From contig NC_090723.1 in NCBI RefSeq assembly GCF_040954835.1, positions 2,242,001 through 2,306,000 of the forward strand: 64,000 nucleotides of DNA, in the 5' to 3' direction. The position numbers were made by a program, and so were the translations under genes. The stretch is from Lepisosteus oculatus. Its lineage: Eukaryota; Chordata; Actinopteri; Semionotiformes; Lepisosteidae. The notes beneath the pieces are model-generated. The model ran no database searches. It worked only from the letters and a program-made list of their open reading frames with translations, and was not told the DNA's origin. Positions 35,701 through 47,345 of the stretch are shown here, one piece after another. Position 1 is the first letter of the stretch. Each line of letters starts with the position of its first letter.

Positions 35701-36932
35701 CTTATACTTCAAGCTCAGTACTTGTTTGAGATGCCCCTGAGACATCAATTCAGTTACTTTTCACTCACACGCACAACTTTGTTTTGCATAGTTTACGACT
35801 GTACTGTTCATTATTGATTGTCTTTGCAGTCAAGTGTGTCATGTATAGTATAATTTCTTTCACAGTGCAGGAAACAGTGTTTGTAGACAGAAAATCAGTA
35901 TTTAGAACACATGTGTACTCAGGGATTGCAGTCATGAAAAAACAGTTTAGCATTGAGCATCCGGAGATCACAATGCTAGATGTGAGGTAGGGATGAAACC
36001 TAATCTGTAAGGTTCTAAATGTGCCTTTAGTTTGTAAAGGTACTTAAAAATAAGTTTTTCTATTGTGCTCCTTTTTAACTGAAGAACAAAGTAGCAACTT
36101 GAGATGATGAGCCTGCATTATGGGGAAAAAAAGATGATCTGCAGAATTCAAGTTGTAGTTGCCTCCTTGTTTCTGTACGAGGTCACCTTTTGTGTTTTAA
36201 GTGTTCTTTTATTTGGTGTATATTGGTGTTTGAGTTGAATGTTTTGACATGTAATGAATGCTGTACCAAACAGAGAATACCCCTGATTCTCTTATAGTAA
36301 TTATATGCTAATTGCCAGAGTTTAATTGGCCACAATAATGGAGTTGTCGGTTCTTGAGTAGGCACCAGCCTTGCACGTTCTCAAAGGCATGCAGAGCGTG
36401 GAAGTGTACCCCACCGCCTGACTCCCCTTCCTCTCCGCCAGGGTACCGCTATGTCATCCTGGATGTGCCCCTGCTCTTTGAGATGCGCCGGCTCACCCGC
36501 TTCCTGAAGCACACGGTGGTGGTGTACTGGTGGGTAACCCGCAGCTCTCGCCAGGCACTGGGCAGAGCTGGTGTAGCAGCAAGTCTGTCTGCGTTTGAGT
36601 TGTGATCCTCGTGTGTTTCTTCACAAACCCCCGGTCTGCTGAGCTGTCCTTCTGCCTGTGAATGTGGATACTGGGATTTAGGAATGGTTGAATATCGTTC
36701 CCAATATTAGATTAGTAAAAGCATTTTCATTATGTTGTGGTGACATACTGATGCGATGACACAGGACAGGACACAGGAGTAGAGAAGGTCTTCAGTTTTA
36801 TTCACTGCAACTTTCACCCTTTTAAGCTTCACTTGGAGTGATGGCTACCCAGCAAACTCCTCCAAACCTGACGTTTTTAGAATGTCTTAGAGCTACCGCA
36901 GCACAATAGCTACATAAAGCTATAGTAGAATG

Positions 36933-36971
<39 letters not shown>

Positions 36972-37505
36972 GCAGTAGTAGTAGAATAATACTACTACAC
37001 ATATTATTAATATCAATACTGTATAATTTAATAGACATTTTCTGCTGCTTACATGAATTACTTTTTAACCTGAATACTGTGAATGCTGTATTTTTTCAGG
37101 TAGTTAAAGTGACAAGTCCCATATTTCGTAATCTTGCAGCTTCTCAGGCTTGACCTTTTCAGGCACGTATGAGCTGACACACAGTTAATAGTCCATCTCT
37201 GACATCTTTCCTTCCACAGTGACCCGGCCACCCAGTTGTCTCGGCTGATGCAGAGGGACAGGCTCACACAGGAGCAGGCCGAGATGCGCATCGCCTCCCA
37301 GATGCCTCTGAACGAGAAGCGGGGACTGGCCAGTCACGTGGTGGATAACTCAGGTAGCCGGGAGGACACCCACAGGCAGGTTCTGCGGCTGCATGCTCAG
37401 CTGGAGGACTCCATGGACTTCCTGTTGGTCAGGGCCCTTGCGATTGCCACGGCGACCGGTATTGGAGGCCTCCTCTTGTTCAGCCTGAAGCAGCTCCTCT
37501 CTTAA
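32735..37505 (+). CDS. DCAKD: Dephospho-CoA kinase domain-containing protein (four coding exons)
   Basis: Exons 32735-32846, 34877-35080, 36442-36529 and 37220-37505, all GT-AG, give 229 residues (human 231). The fold belongs to the P-loop dephospho-CoA kinase (CoaE) family, which adds the 3'-phosphate in the last step of coenzyme A synthesis. Whether the vertebrate DCAKD protein is active is less settled than for COASY. The Walker A loop GGIASGKST covers residues 8-16, with K14 as the phosphate-binding lysine. IDAD (30-33) and LDVPLLFE (D113) are the conserved CoaE substrate/acid motifs. [20 protein letters not shown] carries the lid and adenine-binding region. Residues about 203-229 form a hydrophobic, Gly-rich C-terminal helix ([17 protein letters not shown] character) that could anchor it to a membrane, as in human. 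The start is the first ATG after a TCTGTGCAG acceptor, directly before the P-loop strand. Confidence 0.93.
33020..33370 (+). repeat. Dispersed repeat, copy 2 of a pair, in DCAKD intron 1
   Basis: Homologous to 10540-10865 (shared CAGCTAAT, GGTGTGGCCAGTTACACACA, ATCTGATTTGCTCTTTTCCT and AATTAAGCCAGGTGTGTCTC). This copy extends further to the left, with a Pro/Ser-type CT-rich segment. No element class was identified. Confidence 0.55.
34308..34505 (-). repeat. 5S-headed SINE family, 3' half, in DCAKD intron 1
   Basis: Plus-strand order is an (AAT)n tail, ATATAGCGCTTTTGTGGACA, CACTCAAAGCGCTTTACAGG, CACCACCACCAGTGTGCAGC and GATGATGCGACGGCAGCCAT. This is the best-preserved tail of the family in the window. 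It stops after GTGGGGAGGAGAGCA, with no head. The rest of the 2,030-nt intron is unremarkable. Confidence 0.8.
35081..37219 (+). other. DCAKD introns 2 and 3 (with exon 3 between)
   Basis: Intron 2 (35081-36441) and intron 3 (36530-37219) contain no recognisable gene or SINE. Intron 3 holds an (ATT)n microsatellite at 36937-36971 followed by AGT and ACT repeats. Minus- and plus-strand frames here are short and featureless. Confidence 0.6.
36937..36995. repeat. (ATT)n microsatellite
   Basis: About eleven uninterrupted ATT units, then AGCAGTAGTAGTAG and ACTACTAC. The two last blocks are near-complementary and could pair. Confidence 0.9.
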
Positions 37506-38450
37506 CAAAGGAGCTGGATGGGATTGTGGGTAAAAGGCTTTTCATCACGGTTCTGTGTCAACACGGGTTATGAACTGTAGTGGGAAAGAAACAATGCAAG
37601 TTTAATTGCACCTACTGTCATTTTTTTAATCTCTTATTATAGTTTTAATATTTTAATGACAGTTTGCAGATTTCAATTCTTGATCTGCTTTTTTTAATCT
37701 GTACTGGACAGTTTTGTATAGAATTCTACAAAGGCTACATTTCAAACGTTTCTGTGAAGTATAGATACTCTTTTAAGGACACCAGGACGAAAAGACTGGC
37801 CAACGTATTGGAAAAACCTCCATATAATTCAGTTGATGTGTTTTATGTCTGTCAGAGCTTCAAAGCAATGCAGAAGTTTTGAGGGACCGGTCTGAATTTG
37901 ATTAAACTGTGAATCATTTCCAACTTCAGCCATGGGGAAAAGGGATTTTAGGTTTTTGCATGCTATGAGAAAAGTTAGACTAATACTGTAAAAAAGCTGA
38001 AGTTTTTCTTTAATGCACAGGGGCACTTTCTAAATGCACTGTCAGGTTCTAGCTAAAAATATATGCAGCAGAAAATGATGTCAAAAGATGTTGCACAGAC
38101 TGATCTGGTTGGTATCTTTACAAACCAGTCTCAGTCCAGTTATTTAATTATTGGCTTAACCTGTTCAATTTAAGATCTTTTCAATGTTCTTTAGATGATA
38201 AATACCTGCTGGATTCCAGCCCTCCTGTACTGAAGTGGTACACCCGTGGTAAAGTGGTTCAGTTGGACATTGTGTTTTATCCTCTATGTTGTTTTATCTG
38301 TAGTGATTTAAAATCTCCATTAGAGGTCAGCATTGCCATTTGGGTTGATGTTTTATGTTGCTCTTACTGTCACAAATGTTTTGGAAATTGGACTATTCTA
38401 TTTTTAAAACTTTCCTTCTTTTTCTGAATAAATATTTTGGAATTCTCAAT
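37506..38450 (+). other. DCAKD 3' UTR
   Basis: About 0.95 kb of AU-rich sequence after the stop, ending with AATAAA at 38427-38432 followed by T-rich and GT-rich DNA (GGTTGAATGTTTCTGTCTGG), a classical polyadenylation context. Confidence 0.6.
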
Positions 38451-41400
38451 ATCTGGTTGAATGTTTCTGTCTGGTCAGTGTTGACAGTATATTTCTAGGC
38501 AGTATCATGATATTCCAAAGCACCAGTTTGGTGGTTCCTCAAAGCACCACAATACCTTTCAGTCTGGGAAAGGGACTACAAACTGGACACTTCGAGACAG
38601 GATATGTTTGGAAACATTGCCTCAAAGGAGACTTACTTATTTTTTCTAAACTAATACCGTTTGTTTGATGTGATGTAATTTTCTTAAAACATATCATACT
38701 TGATACTGGCTGTACATATTCCAGATCTGTAAAAAAACAAGGAAAAACAGAGAGGCTTTTTGTGTCTGTTAGTTGGCTAGCATTGTGAATTCACCTCAAA
38801 GCCTGGTTTTTAGAAGTGAAGATCAAATAGCAGCTGGATTATTTAAAGCGCAGCTAAAAAAGACTTACAAATATCTGTTTTAAACCTATATTTTTACAAG
38901 AGAACTCATAAATATGTTCATTACTGTCCCAGACTGCATTAACCAATTTGGTTTGTTCAGTTAATGAGAGTCAAAGGCTGTTAGGTTTCCTTCTCTCAAT
39001 TAAGCTCTGCAAATATCTGAAAGGTTATCTTATTTCTGGGAGAATGTTAGTACCAATCAGGAAATGAAAGTGATTTTAAAACACTGGTAATTATAAACAC
39101 TTAAAATATTTTTTAATCATCTCAGAATATAGTCAACCGGATAACTTTCCAGACCCACTAATCTTTTGTATAAAGACACACTACTTGTTTACAATCTTAA
39201 GTTAAATTCTGTTTTGAGTTTCCACTTGCCTCTACTATCCTGTGTTTTATTGTTGATTCTGAAAAAGTACAACTGTACACAGTTGGCTTTGTCCTGCCTT
39301 TGAGCGTTTCTATTCTTGAATCATCTCCTTTTTATTTGTTCAGGACTAAAGAGATTCAGTTCTTTTGCCCCATCAGTGTAGATCATTCCTTCAGATACAT
39401 GTTCTGTTCTGTTGAATGGATTTCAGAGCAACAGTTTTATTTTGTAACACTTAAACACACAGTATACAAACTTACAGTATATTAAACTTACAGTGAAGAA
39501 TTATAACTTCATCTGGTTTCAGTTGTATACTTTAAACTATATATCGTATATTGTATAGAGCTGTATAATGATGTGCGAGACTTATATTTTAATTCAGCTT
39601 CAAGGGAAATCAGCAAAAAGCAGAACAAAGAAAAGGATTATTTTTCTTCTTAGAAACAGACTTTTAATTCCACTTGAAGACAACATTAAAAACTTGTGCT
39701 GGGCTGTCCTTGTCACAGCTGGCAGTTTTTAATTTGAGTTACTTTCTTATTTCGTTAGTGCAATCCAGAGTGGGTCATTCCTAACTTTTGGGACTATGAC
39801 CGATGTAGACAAAAGTCTTTCACGCACTGTTGTACTGAACCACTTTATAGCCTAACACGTTCACCACCAACACATGAGAAAAGCGCAAGAAGATGAAAAA
39901 CCTGCTCAGGCTCCAGGACAGACGAGGTGTACAGTGTGCGAGTGAATACTCGAGTTTGAAGTGTTTAGTGCCCTTTATAATCTCCGGCCCTGTGTGTTTC
40001 TTCCTGTTCAGTGGGTAGCATTCACTATGAAATGGGCAGGTGCATCCAAGTGAGTGCTATGTTTGCAAAGCAGGGAAAGCAATCAGGGACTTTGTACTGC
40101 ATGAGGACCCCTTATAACAGAGTGTTTCAAGCTGGATGCTGTCATTGGAGGCATAAAAATGTAAAAATCTGAAAGCATATTTTACACAGACAAGAGCAGA
40201 GCACAAAGCAATTGAATGTTATGTAATTAGAGAAAGACAAGAATTGTGTAATTATTTGGAGCTACTGAATTCTACTTGTTTTCACATCTAAGCGCTGTAT
40301 CGCCCGACAGTGAGTGCGCGCTAGGCTGGAGCCTCTAATGTGGTCTGTTTCTTTTCACCAGCAAGCAAGGTTAAGAAAACGGGGATTACCATCGGCACGG
40401 ATCGTTGACCATCGTTGGTACTTTCTTGTAGGGTTAGAATAAAAATCTGATAACAATAATCCATTTTTCAACACTAGGATACCAGTCCAGCACACCTTGT
40501 TTTGGCAATATCTCATCTCTGGGTTAAATTCATTTTCTCACAAGGCAAGCAATCGGAGAAATGAATGAATTATTTATCAGAAGTATTAAAGAATTCTGAA
40601 ATTTAAACCTATGCCGTATAATGTAATATATATGATATTTAAATTGATTTATATGAAATAGTTTCCTGTCATTCTTGATAACACAGTTAACAGTATCTTA
40701 GAAGATGGGTTATAAGATATTTTCTAATTAAAATGTACTGCTGAATGTACTAAAAATTATACTTATGACTAAGGCATCAGAAGTCTCAGTGTGGGGCAGA
40801 GTAATTATCTAGTTACCCTCAAACAAGTTCAGGAGTTGCAATAATGCACTCAGGTGGAGACACTGAGACAGAACTGTATTGTAGACAAAATCCAAGGATC
40901 AGCCCTCCAACAAATACAAATGTATTGTCCTTTACTAGCAATAGACAAACAATTACCTAGTGCCAACATTTCAGCCTTGAACTGACTTAACTGACTTAAA
41001 AAACACCATTATCTTTGTACAAATGTGAAAAAAAAGTATTTGATTAAGTTGTATTGTTAGGTCACTTGTAGCCAGATCTGTCAGTTTCTTTATCTGAATC
41101 GTATTTGAACTGTTGTCTTAATCATGCTTTGTCCATTTAACTCCTCAATGTCCAGCAAATCAAATAGAGTCAATAGGGTTAATGACAGTATGTACAGCAT
41201 ATTTATGATTTATGTGATATTTGTTCTGCTAATCAACAAGTAATCAATTGGAAATGCCTGATGAAAGCTTACACGTTTTGTTTTTCCCCAATCAAAGTTT
41301 GCATACCGTGGTATATTGCTTTTATAAGTGAGTTCTCCTGTCTCCTGGAGGAAGACAAGCATGTTTTGTTATCAAATTGCGTGTCTGAAGTTCCAGATGA

Positions 41401-41745
41401 GCAATTATACAATGAGAAATCCCCTTTCTGCACATTAAACTGGATGAAACATGATAGAATCTGGCATTTGTGCTTCTGAGGGGGCATTTGGAATAATGAC
41501 AAGCAAACAAAAGTGTCAAAACAGACACTAATGATGAACTTGCAAAAAAACAAGAAAAAATGCTGGCAAACAGTGTTTTTCATCTCCAGGTGTCCTTGAG
41601 CACAGACATGCACAGTACATGAAATGGATTCCCAGAGGGCCAGAGGTGAAACTCAACATTGAACACGATCCCTGCATGACCCCCTCATGACCTCTGTGGC
41701 CGCTGAGTAGCTAAAAAGCCAACAGCCTGGATCCTGCACCCAGAA
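38451..41745. other. Gene-free AT-rich DNA
   Basis: No frame here has recognisable protein content and I see no repeat family member. The longest frames (61-114 codons) are typical of chance. Confidence 0.5.
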
Positions 41746-41749
41746 GACC

Positions 41750-41978
41750 ATCCTTCCATCCATTATAAAAAGCCACTTATTCTTGTAAAGGGTCATGGTA
41801 ACCTGCAGCCTACCCCAGAAGCACACAGAGAAAAATACAGACTTCACCTTGGGCAGGACAGTAGTTCATGACACTGTACACATGCACTGAAGCACACATG
41901 GATGATTTAGAAACCAGGCCAATTAACCTAGATACCAAGTCTTTGGAAAGTGGGAGAAAACCAGAGCAGCCCCCCCCC
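41750..41978 (-). repeat. tRNA-derived SINE, minus orientation
   Basis: Plus strand begins CCATCCATTATAAAAAGCC, then AGCCTACCCCAGAAGC, CAGGACAGTAGTTCATGACA, ACCAGGCCAATTAACC, CAAGTCTTTGGAAAGTGGGA and GAAAACCAGAGCAGC, followed by a C/G/A homopolymer run. The order matches the reverse complement of the family; the head is lost. Confidence 0.75.
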
Positions 41979-42561
41979 GCCCCAAAAAAAAAGCACCCCT
42001 GTCCAGAAGCAAACCTAAGAGCTATAAGAACTAACACTCATGTACAAGAAACCCACGAATTAAATAAAACACTACTAATGCTGTATCTTTGCTTTAAGTC
42101 TTTGGTGTCAGAAGTGTGTCCTTTTTCCTGGAGTCAGGAGCTGCCAGTACACATTAGGAAATATGTACATTGGTCAGCTGTTACTTGAATAGTTGTGCTG
42201 AGTGCCTTACTTGACTAATTTGTAAAGGAGCTCCTTCATTTTGGTGGAATACTGTTTCACACTTGTGTAGGCGTGTTAGAGATAGAGTTAGCACAGTAAT
42301 GAAGTGTGAAGTTGTGCTTTCGCTGCAGGACATGGTGCAGAGCTCCAGTCAGAGTTATCTCTGGGAGGTATAGCTGCCTTCTGGTACAGCAGTCTGAGTT
42401 GAGTTCCAGAATTCAAAATGTCATTGCTGTTCCTTGTGAGATAGGAAACATCAGCTCTTCAGAATAAATATGTAATTGATTATCCTTCTTGTAAACTTTT
42501 TAAAAGGAAACAAACCAGGTGATTCATAAAATATAAATATGAAGCTCAGAGATGTATGCTT

Positions 42562-42890
42562 TATGGGCAGCACAGGACACAGTATTTAGCATTGTTGCCG
42601 CACAGTGCTGAGGCCCTGGGTTCAATTCTGGACCTGCTGGACTATCTGCATGAAGTTTGTTTGGGTTTCTTCGGGGTGCTTTCTTACCACAGTGCAAAGA
42701 CATACTGGAAGGAAAATTGAACATAGTGTGAGTGGTGTTTACCTGTACTTGTGTGTGCATTGTGATGGATTGATAGGGTCAGTCTCGTCCAGGGTGTATC
42801 CTACATTGAGTCCATTGCTTGCCGGGATAAGCTCCAGCAACCCCATGACCCCGAATTGGAAGAAGTTGTTTTAAAATGTTCCGAAACCAG
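42562..42890 (+). repeat. tRNA-derived SINE, full length with clear B box
   Basis: Head: TTTAGCATTGTTGCCGCACA and GGCCCTGGGTTCAATTCTGG (B box at 42619-42629). Body: GTGCTTTCTTACCACAGTGC and AAGACATACTGG. Tail: GGGATAAGCTCCAGCAACCC and CCGAATTGGAAGAAGTTGTT. This is one of the most complete copies and supports the tRNA origin of the family. Confidence 0.85.
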
Positions 42891-45800
42891 GACAAAACAA
42901 TACAGGATTTTTTCCCCTTTTTTATAAAAGAAAAACTGTCACCATTTTTTCTCAAAATTCTGCACCAAATGCAATTATTCAATTTGGCTGTCACATCCAG
43001 AGAGGAGAATGGTTATTTTTGTGTTGAGTTATTTAGCTGTTAATTTGTGTTCTTATTCCTGGAGAAGTACATGTTGCTTACTGATTTTGATACCTGTACA
43101 AAATGTGCAATTTGTCAGACTTCCAGAGGGTGGGATAAGGTATGGGGCTTCAAAGATGGTGCATCATTTATTTACAAGAGACTTCAGCTGTACAAGATAA
43201 CTAAAGCAACAAAATGCTGTTAGGTTTTATTGGGCTGAATGATCTCCATGTGTGACAATGATGCAATTTCTCAGAATTACATTGTAAGCCCTTCGTAACA
43301 TTTCCATTTTCTTCTGCAATAACCTTTGTCACTTCCACACAATCAGCTCCAGCAAGGCTTAAAAACTATTTATGTACACAGCAGGTGTTGTAGGTTTTAC
43401 AGGACTAACATCTAATGTATGGCAATGTAATGTTTCTAACCTCTATCTGTCACAGTGACAGGTAAATAGAATACATAGTACCATCATTGAGAAAATGGAA
43501 AAAATAAAGCTCACCTCAAGATTCTCAGCATACAACTTTATATGAGGAGCACATGAAATTAGTGTGAATGGGGGGTTTATACATTTTTAACAATAATATT
43601 TTATTAAAGTTTTAATTAAACAAAACTTCCAATGCATTTGTTTTAACGAAGCAATAATGAAATTCTGTAAATGTGTCTTAATGATTTTGGTAATAAATGT
43701 CATCTCACCTCCTTGCTTTTTTATAGGGTATGTTTATTTTAATTTGTGCGGGATATTCACAAAGGCTTAAAGCAACAAAAGAAGCATCTGGTTTCAAGGT
43801 CATTCACTCTCAACAATTAAGTATAAAGTGATCAATGAAAGTACTGTACACATCCCAGATGCACAATGAACAGGGCGAAATTGAAAATCAGGTCTCGCAA
43901 TTTAACACAAAAATACCAGCAATCATCTGCTGAAATTTAGGCTTTAGTTCTATGCTTTTAGTCATAAGTGTGCTAGCGATAGCAATAAAATACGCAGAGT
44001 GCTATATTGCTAGAAGAATAATCTTCTTTTCTCCCCTTTCTTGGGACACAATTAAGATGGTTATTTAGCGACTCAGTGTAACATTCAGTGGCATTTTAAG
44101 AGCCATGTGGTCTGTGGAATTATTAGCTTTATGGCCTGTCATGTGGTTAAGGTTAATATGACAACTTTGTCCTGTCTCACTGACCAGGGGCAGGGTAACT
44201 AACCGTAGATAAGAATGACTTTTTAAGTGAGGGGCTTCATTTTGCTTGGTAAACTACTGTACATCAATTCCACAAATGACCTCACTAAAAAAAGGACCAA
44301 ACCTTAATTCTAGGAGAATGGAAAATACAACATTGACAGTTTGGGGTCTAGAACTTCAAGACGTTCAAGTTCGTCTTGTTATTCTTTAATGTCTTGGAAT
44401 TACTTTAGTCCATTTGAATTGTGTATGTGTGTGTGGGAGTGAGAGGGGCACACTAGTACCGTCTCCTTGTTCTCTCAGGGACAAGGGGCTTGGACCGGCC
44501 CCTCAGATCCAATCCCCTTAAAGTGCCATAGCTGTGAGTTTAAAATCCTATTTTTATCAAAGGCTGCAGATTGATGAAAAGTGACTGGGGCCAGGAGGCT
44601 GTGAGGGGGTGGGCATTGACTAGCTGAGTCTGTTGGCCCCCCATCCCCCCCGGTACACTCACCACCACCCCTCCTCATCTCGACACAGAAAGCCCTGGGC
44701 TCATATCTGCAGCATCCTCTTTGCCGCCAGTCCCTCAGTAGCTCCTTCAAAGTGACAGGAGCTTGAGCGAGCCATAGGAAAGCTTTAACAGCACTCAATT
44801 TGAGTTGTTAAAGGGAAAGGTCCCCTTATTTAGAGGAGTTTTCCTTCTGCAACGGTCCTTGTCAGAAAGGTTAAACCTGATAAGTCGCTCTTCAGCTGGA
44901 AAACACTACCCCAGGAGAGGCAGTAATCCTCACTCCTGGTCTTGGAGATCCATAGCATCTTTTCTACTGGAGTGAAAAAACCCGTCATGATATATACTAT
45001 ATTAAATCTGTTATCGACTTAATTGGAAGGCTTTTCAATTCTGTAAAACCTCCAAGATGACAGCTCTCTAATACCAGAGGTAAGCCTCTTTGGCCTTTCA
45101 AAGCACTTCAGGTATTGCTTTGACAATGTTTGTCTCACTGACAGACACACACTCCTGGGGTGCATCTGTAACATTATCTTCTTGTGGTAGACAGCTATTT
45201 GGCAATAAGACTCCTGTAGTGCCACAGTCCTTCAATGGTCTTTAGAGGTGAGGGAGGGGGCATCTCTTTATCTGCAATATAGAGATCAGTTCTCTGTTTT
45301 TTTCAGTTAAATCATTATTTGTTAAACAGCAAGAGTCCTTTAAGCATGCACCAAATCATGCTTTACAAGACAAATGCAAAACAATGGGTAACAATACAAG
45401 GACAGTATTAATAAGACTTAAAAGAGCCGTGAATTTTAATTTTCTTTCTCTTTTGCAGGACAGTGTGTGATTGTGATGCTCGTTGTATTCCTCATTTTGG
45501 TCAAGGGAACTCCTCGCTTGACATCCTGCAACGCCTTGCTCTATCTTATCTGCTGCACCATCACAGCCTGCCCTCTGCACACCAAAGCAAAACTTTTCTG
45601 GCACCAGAATCATCCCACTGTCTAACCTGTGACCACCTCGGCTCAATGCTACCTGCACTGCCTCCAGCAGTCTAGACATTAGGGCAGGCAGGGCAAATAT
45701 TTAGCCTTGTCACTGAGGGAAAGATTCATGTGGCTCTGTTTCCCACCCACAGACGTGCCTTCCAAGAGTGAATCACCTCCATTGCTGGCCCTTCAGCAAC

Positions 45801-46405
45801 TGATTTCTTGCACTTTGTATTCAGGGTCACGAATCTCATTTCAGGGATAATATTTCAAGCAGGCCTGAGAGGGGAGATTAAAACACAGGCCAGGTTAGCG
45901 AGGGGGGAAGCAGGGACTGAAAGGGAGGCGGTGGTGGCTGATGAATTTTGACAAACCAGAGAGGAATGAAATGTTGCCCCATGCATTAATCATTTACCCC
46001 TTCTTTACCTCAGCCTCAGCTTTAAAAGGTCAAATGGAAAAAATGTTGAATTTCATTTTCTAACATAAATCTAGAACATACAACGCACCTTCATTTCCCT
46101 CGCTCTATGAGAACAGTATCTCTGCGATGTCTTTCCTCTCCTTTCTTGGGCTGCCCAGTTGATAAATTGCTTGCGCCAGCTAACGGCCATGATCTAGTGG
46201 GAGCATTAAAGTCTAATGTGAGATGAACTGTGAATAATCACACTCAATGTGGATGCATCAAGGCCCTGTGTGACCGGCTAAGTGATGAGTCCCATCAAAA
46301 CCGGTTGCAAAAAAATTCCTTGAGGTTGTTATGTGAAGTAGGCAAGTGGAAAAATATTAGTGTCACACAGGTATCAATATGTACTGTGTTCTCAATGGAT
46401 TTCCA
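42891..46405. other. Gene-free DNA, mostly repeat-free, possible regulatory content
   Basis: No supported gene. A fragment of the short dispersed repeat is at 43222-43250 (GGGCTGAATGATCTCC). From about 44,460 to 46,210 base composition is more balanced and no repeat family is visible, which is why I list parts of it as candidate conserved DNA. Frames of 107 codons at 44475-44798 and 45356-45679 (both minus) have no recognisable content. Confidence 0.45.
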
Positions 46406-46407
46406 AG

Positions 46408-46700
46408 CAATTGAGATTCATCCATCCATTATCAGAAAGCTATTTATTGTTGGCAAGGGTCATAGCAGCTAGAAGCCCATGCCTGATGCACTGACTGCAA
46501 GGCAGGAGTACTCTGGATAGGATGCTACACCAATACAGATCATACACACACGCAAGTACATAGTTTGAAAGTATCCATTAGATTAGACAGCATGTCTTTG
46601 GAAGGTGGGAAGAAACTGGAGCTACCAGCAGAAATGCATGGAAACACAAGAGACCATGAAGTTACTCTGATCTGGAATCCCTACAACTGTGAAGCAAACG
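46408..46700 (-). repeat. tRNA-derived SINE, minus orientation, diverged
   Basis: Plus strand: CATCCATCCATTATCAGAAA, TGGCAAGGGTCATAGCAGC, ATACACACACGCAAG, ACAGCATGTCTTTGGAAGGT and GGGAAGAAACTGGAG, in reverse-complement family order. The B-box region at the right is degraded (TCTGGAATCCC). Confidence 0.7.
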
Positions 46701-46795
46701 GTGCAAACGGTAACACCCAAGATACCATTGCATGTCTACAATAGGGATTCACTAATAAAGACATGGTGTATTGTATGCCTTTGCAGGTACACTGA

Positions 46796-47090
46796 GACTA
46801 TCCATTCCATTTTCTAACTGCTTTGTCAATTCCAGGGAGCCAGGATTAAGGTTAAGGATCAGACGCAAGCCAGGATACACAATGGATGGGACACTAGGGA
46901 GCACACAGACGCTAACACACACATGCTCACAACTAGGGCCAGTTTTTCTGGAAGCCAATTAACAAGTCCAGCATGTTTGTGGACTGTGAGAAGAAAATGG
47001 AACACCAAAAGAAAACCCGCTCAAATGCAGGGAGAACATGCAAACTTCATGAGACAGAACCAGGTTCTAACCACTAGTGCTGCCTCACAG
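46796..47090 (-). repeat. tRNA-derived SINE, minus orientation, near full length
   Basis: Plus strand: CCATTCCATTTTCTAACTGC, AGCCAGGATACACAATGGAT, GGCCAGTTTTTCTGGAAGCC, GGACTGTGAGAAGAAAATGG and GCAGGGAGAACATGCAAACT, ending with ACCAGGTTCTAACCACTAGTGCTG-type A-box complement (47065-47085). It lies about 100 bases from the previous copy and next to a LINE remnant. Confidence 0.8.
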
Positions 47091-47119
47091 AAACTGTACT
47101 GTATCTTCTAATTCTGGTC

Positions 47120-47345
47120 TCCTATCTGTACCCAAAGCTCATCTACACTATGGGTGACAGGGCCTTCTCCTGTTATTCCCCAAAGCTCTGTAACTCTATG
47201 CCTAAGGATATCTCTTAACTTAAAATCTAGACTCAAAACTTTCTTCTTTAGAAGAGCCTTTACTTAACTGGTTCTGTTCTTAACCTCTCTGCTCCTACTG
47301 TATTCAGTACCCCTCATTTACTGTCACCTGTTGTCGTTCTGTGAA
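47120..47345 (+). pseudogene. Broken 3' end of a LINE-type retrotransposon ORF2
   Basis: In one frame (47150-47211) the sequence reads GDRAFSCYSPKLCNSMPKDI and then hits a stop. Shifted by one base (47223-47264) it reads KSRLKTFFFRRAFT followed by a stop. Together these are the typical extreme C-terminus of CR1/L2/Rex-type reverse-transcriptase proteins (pattern FS..SP.LWNSLP...KSRLKT.LFR.AF). A frameshift and stops show it is dead. Class is inferred from the motif only. Confidence 0.7.
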
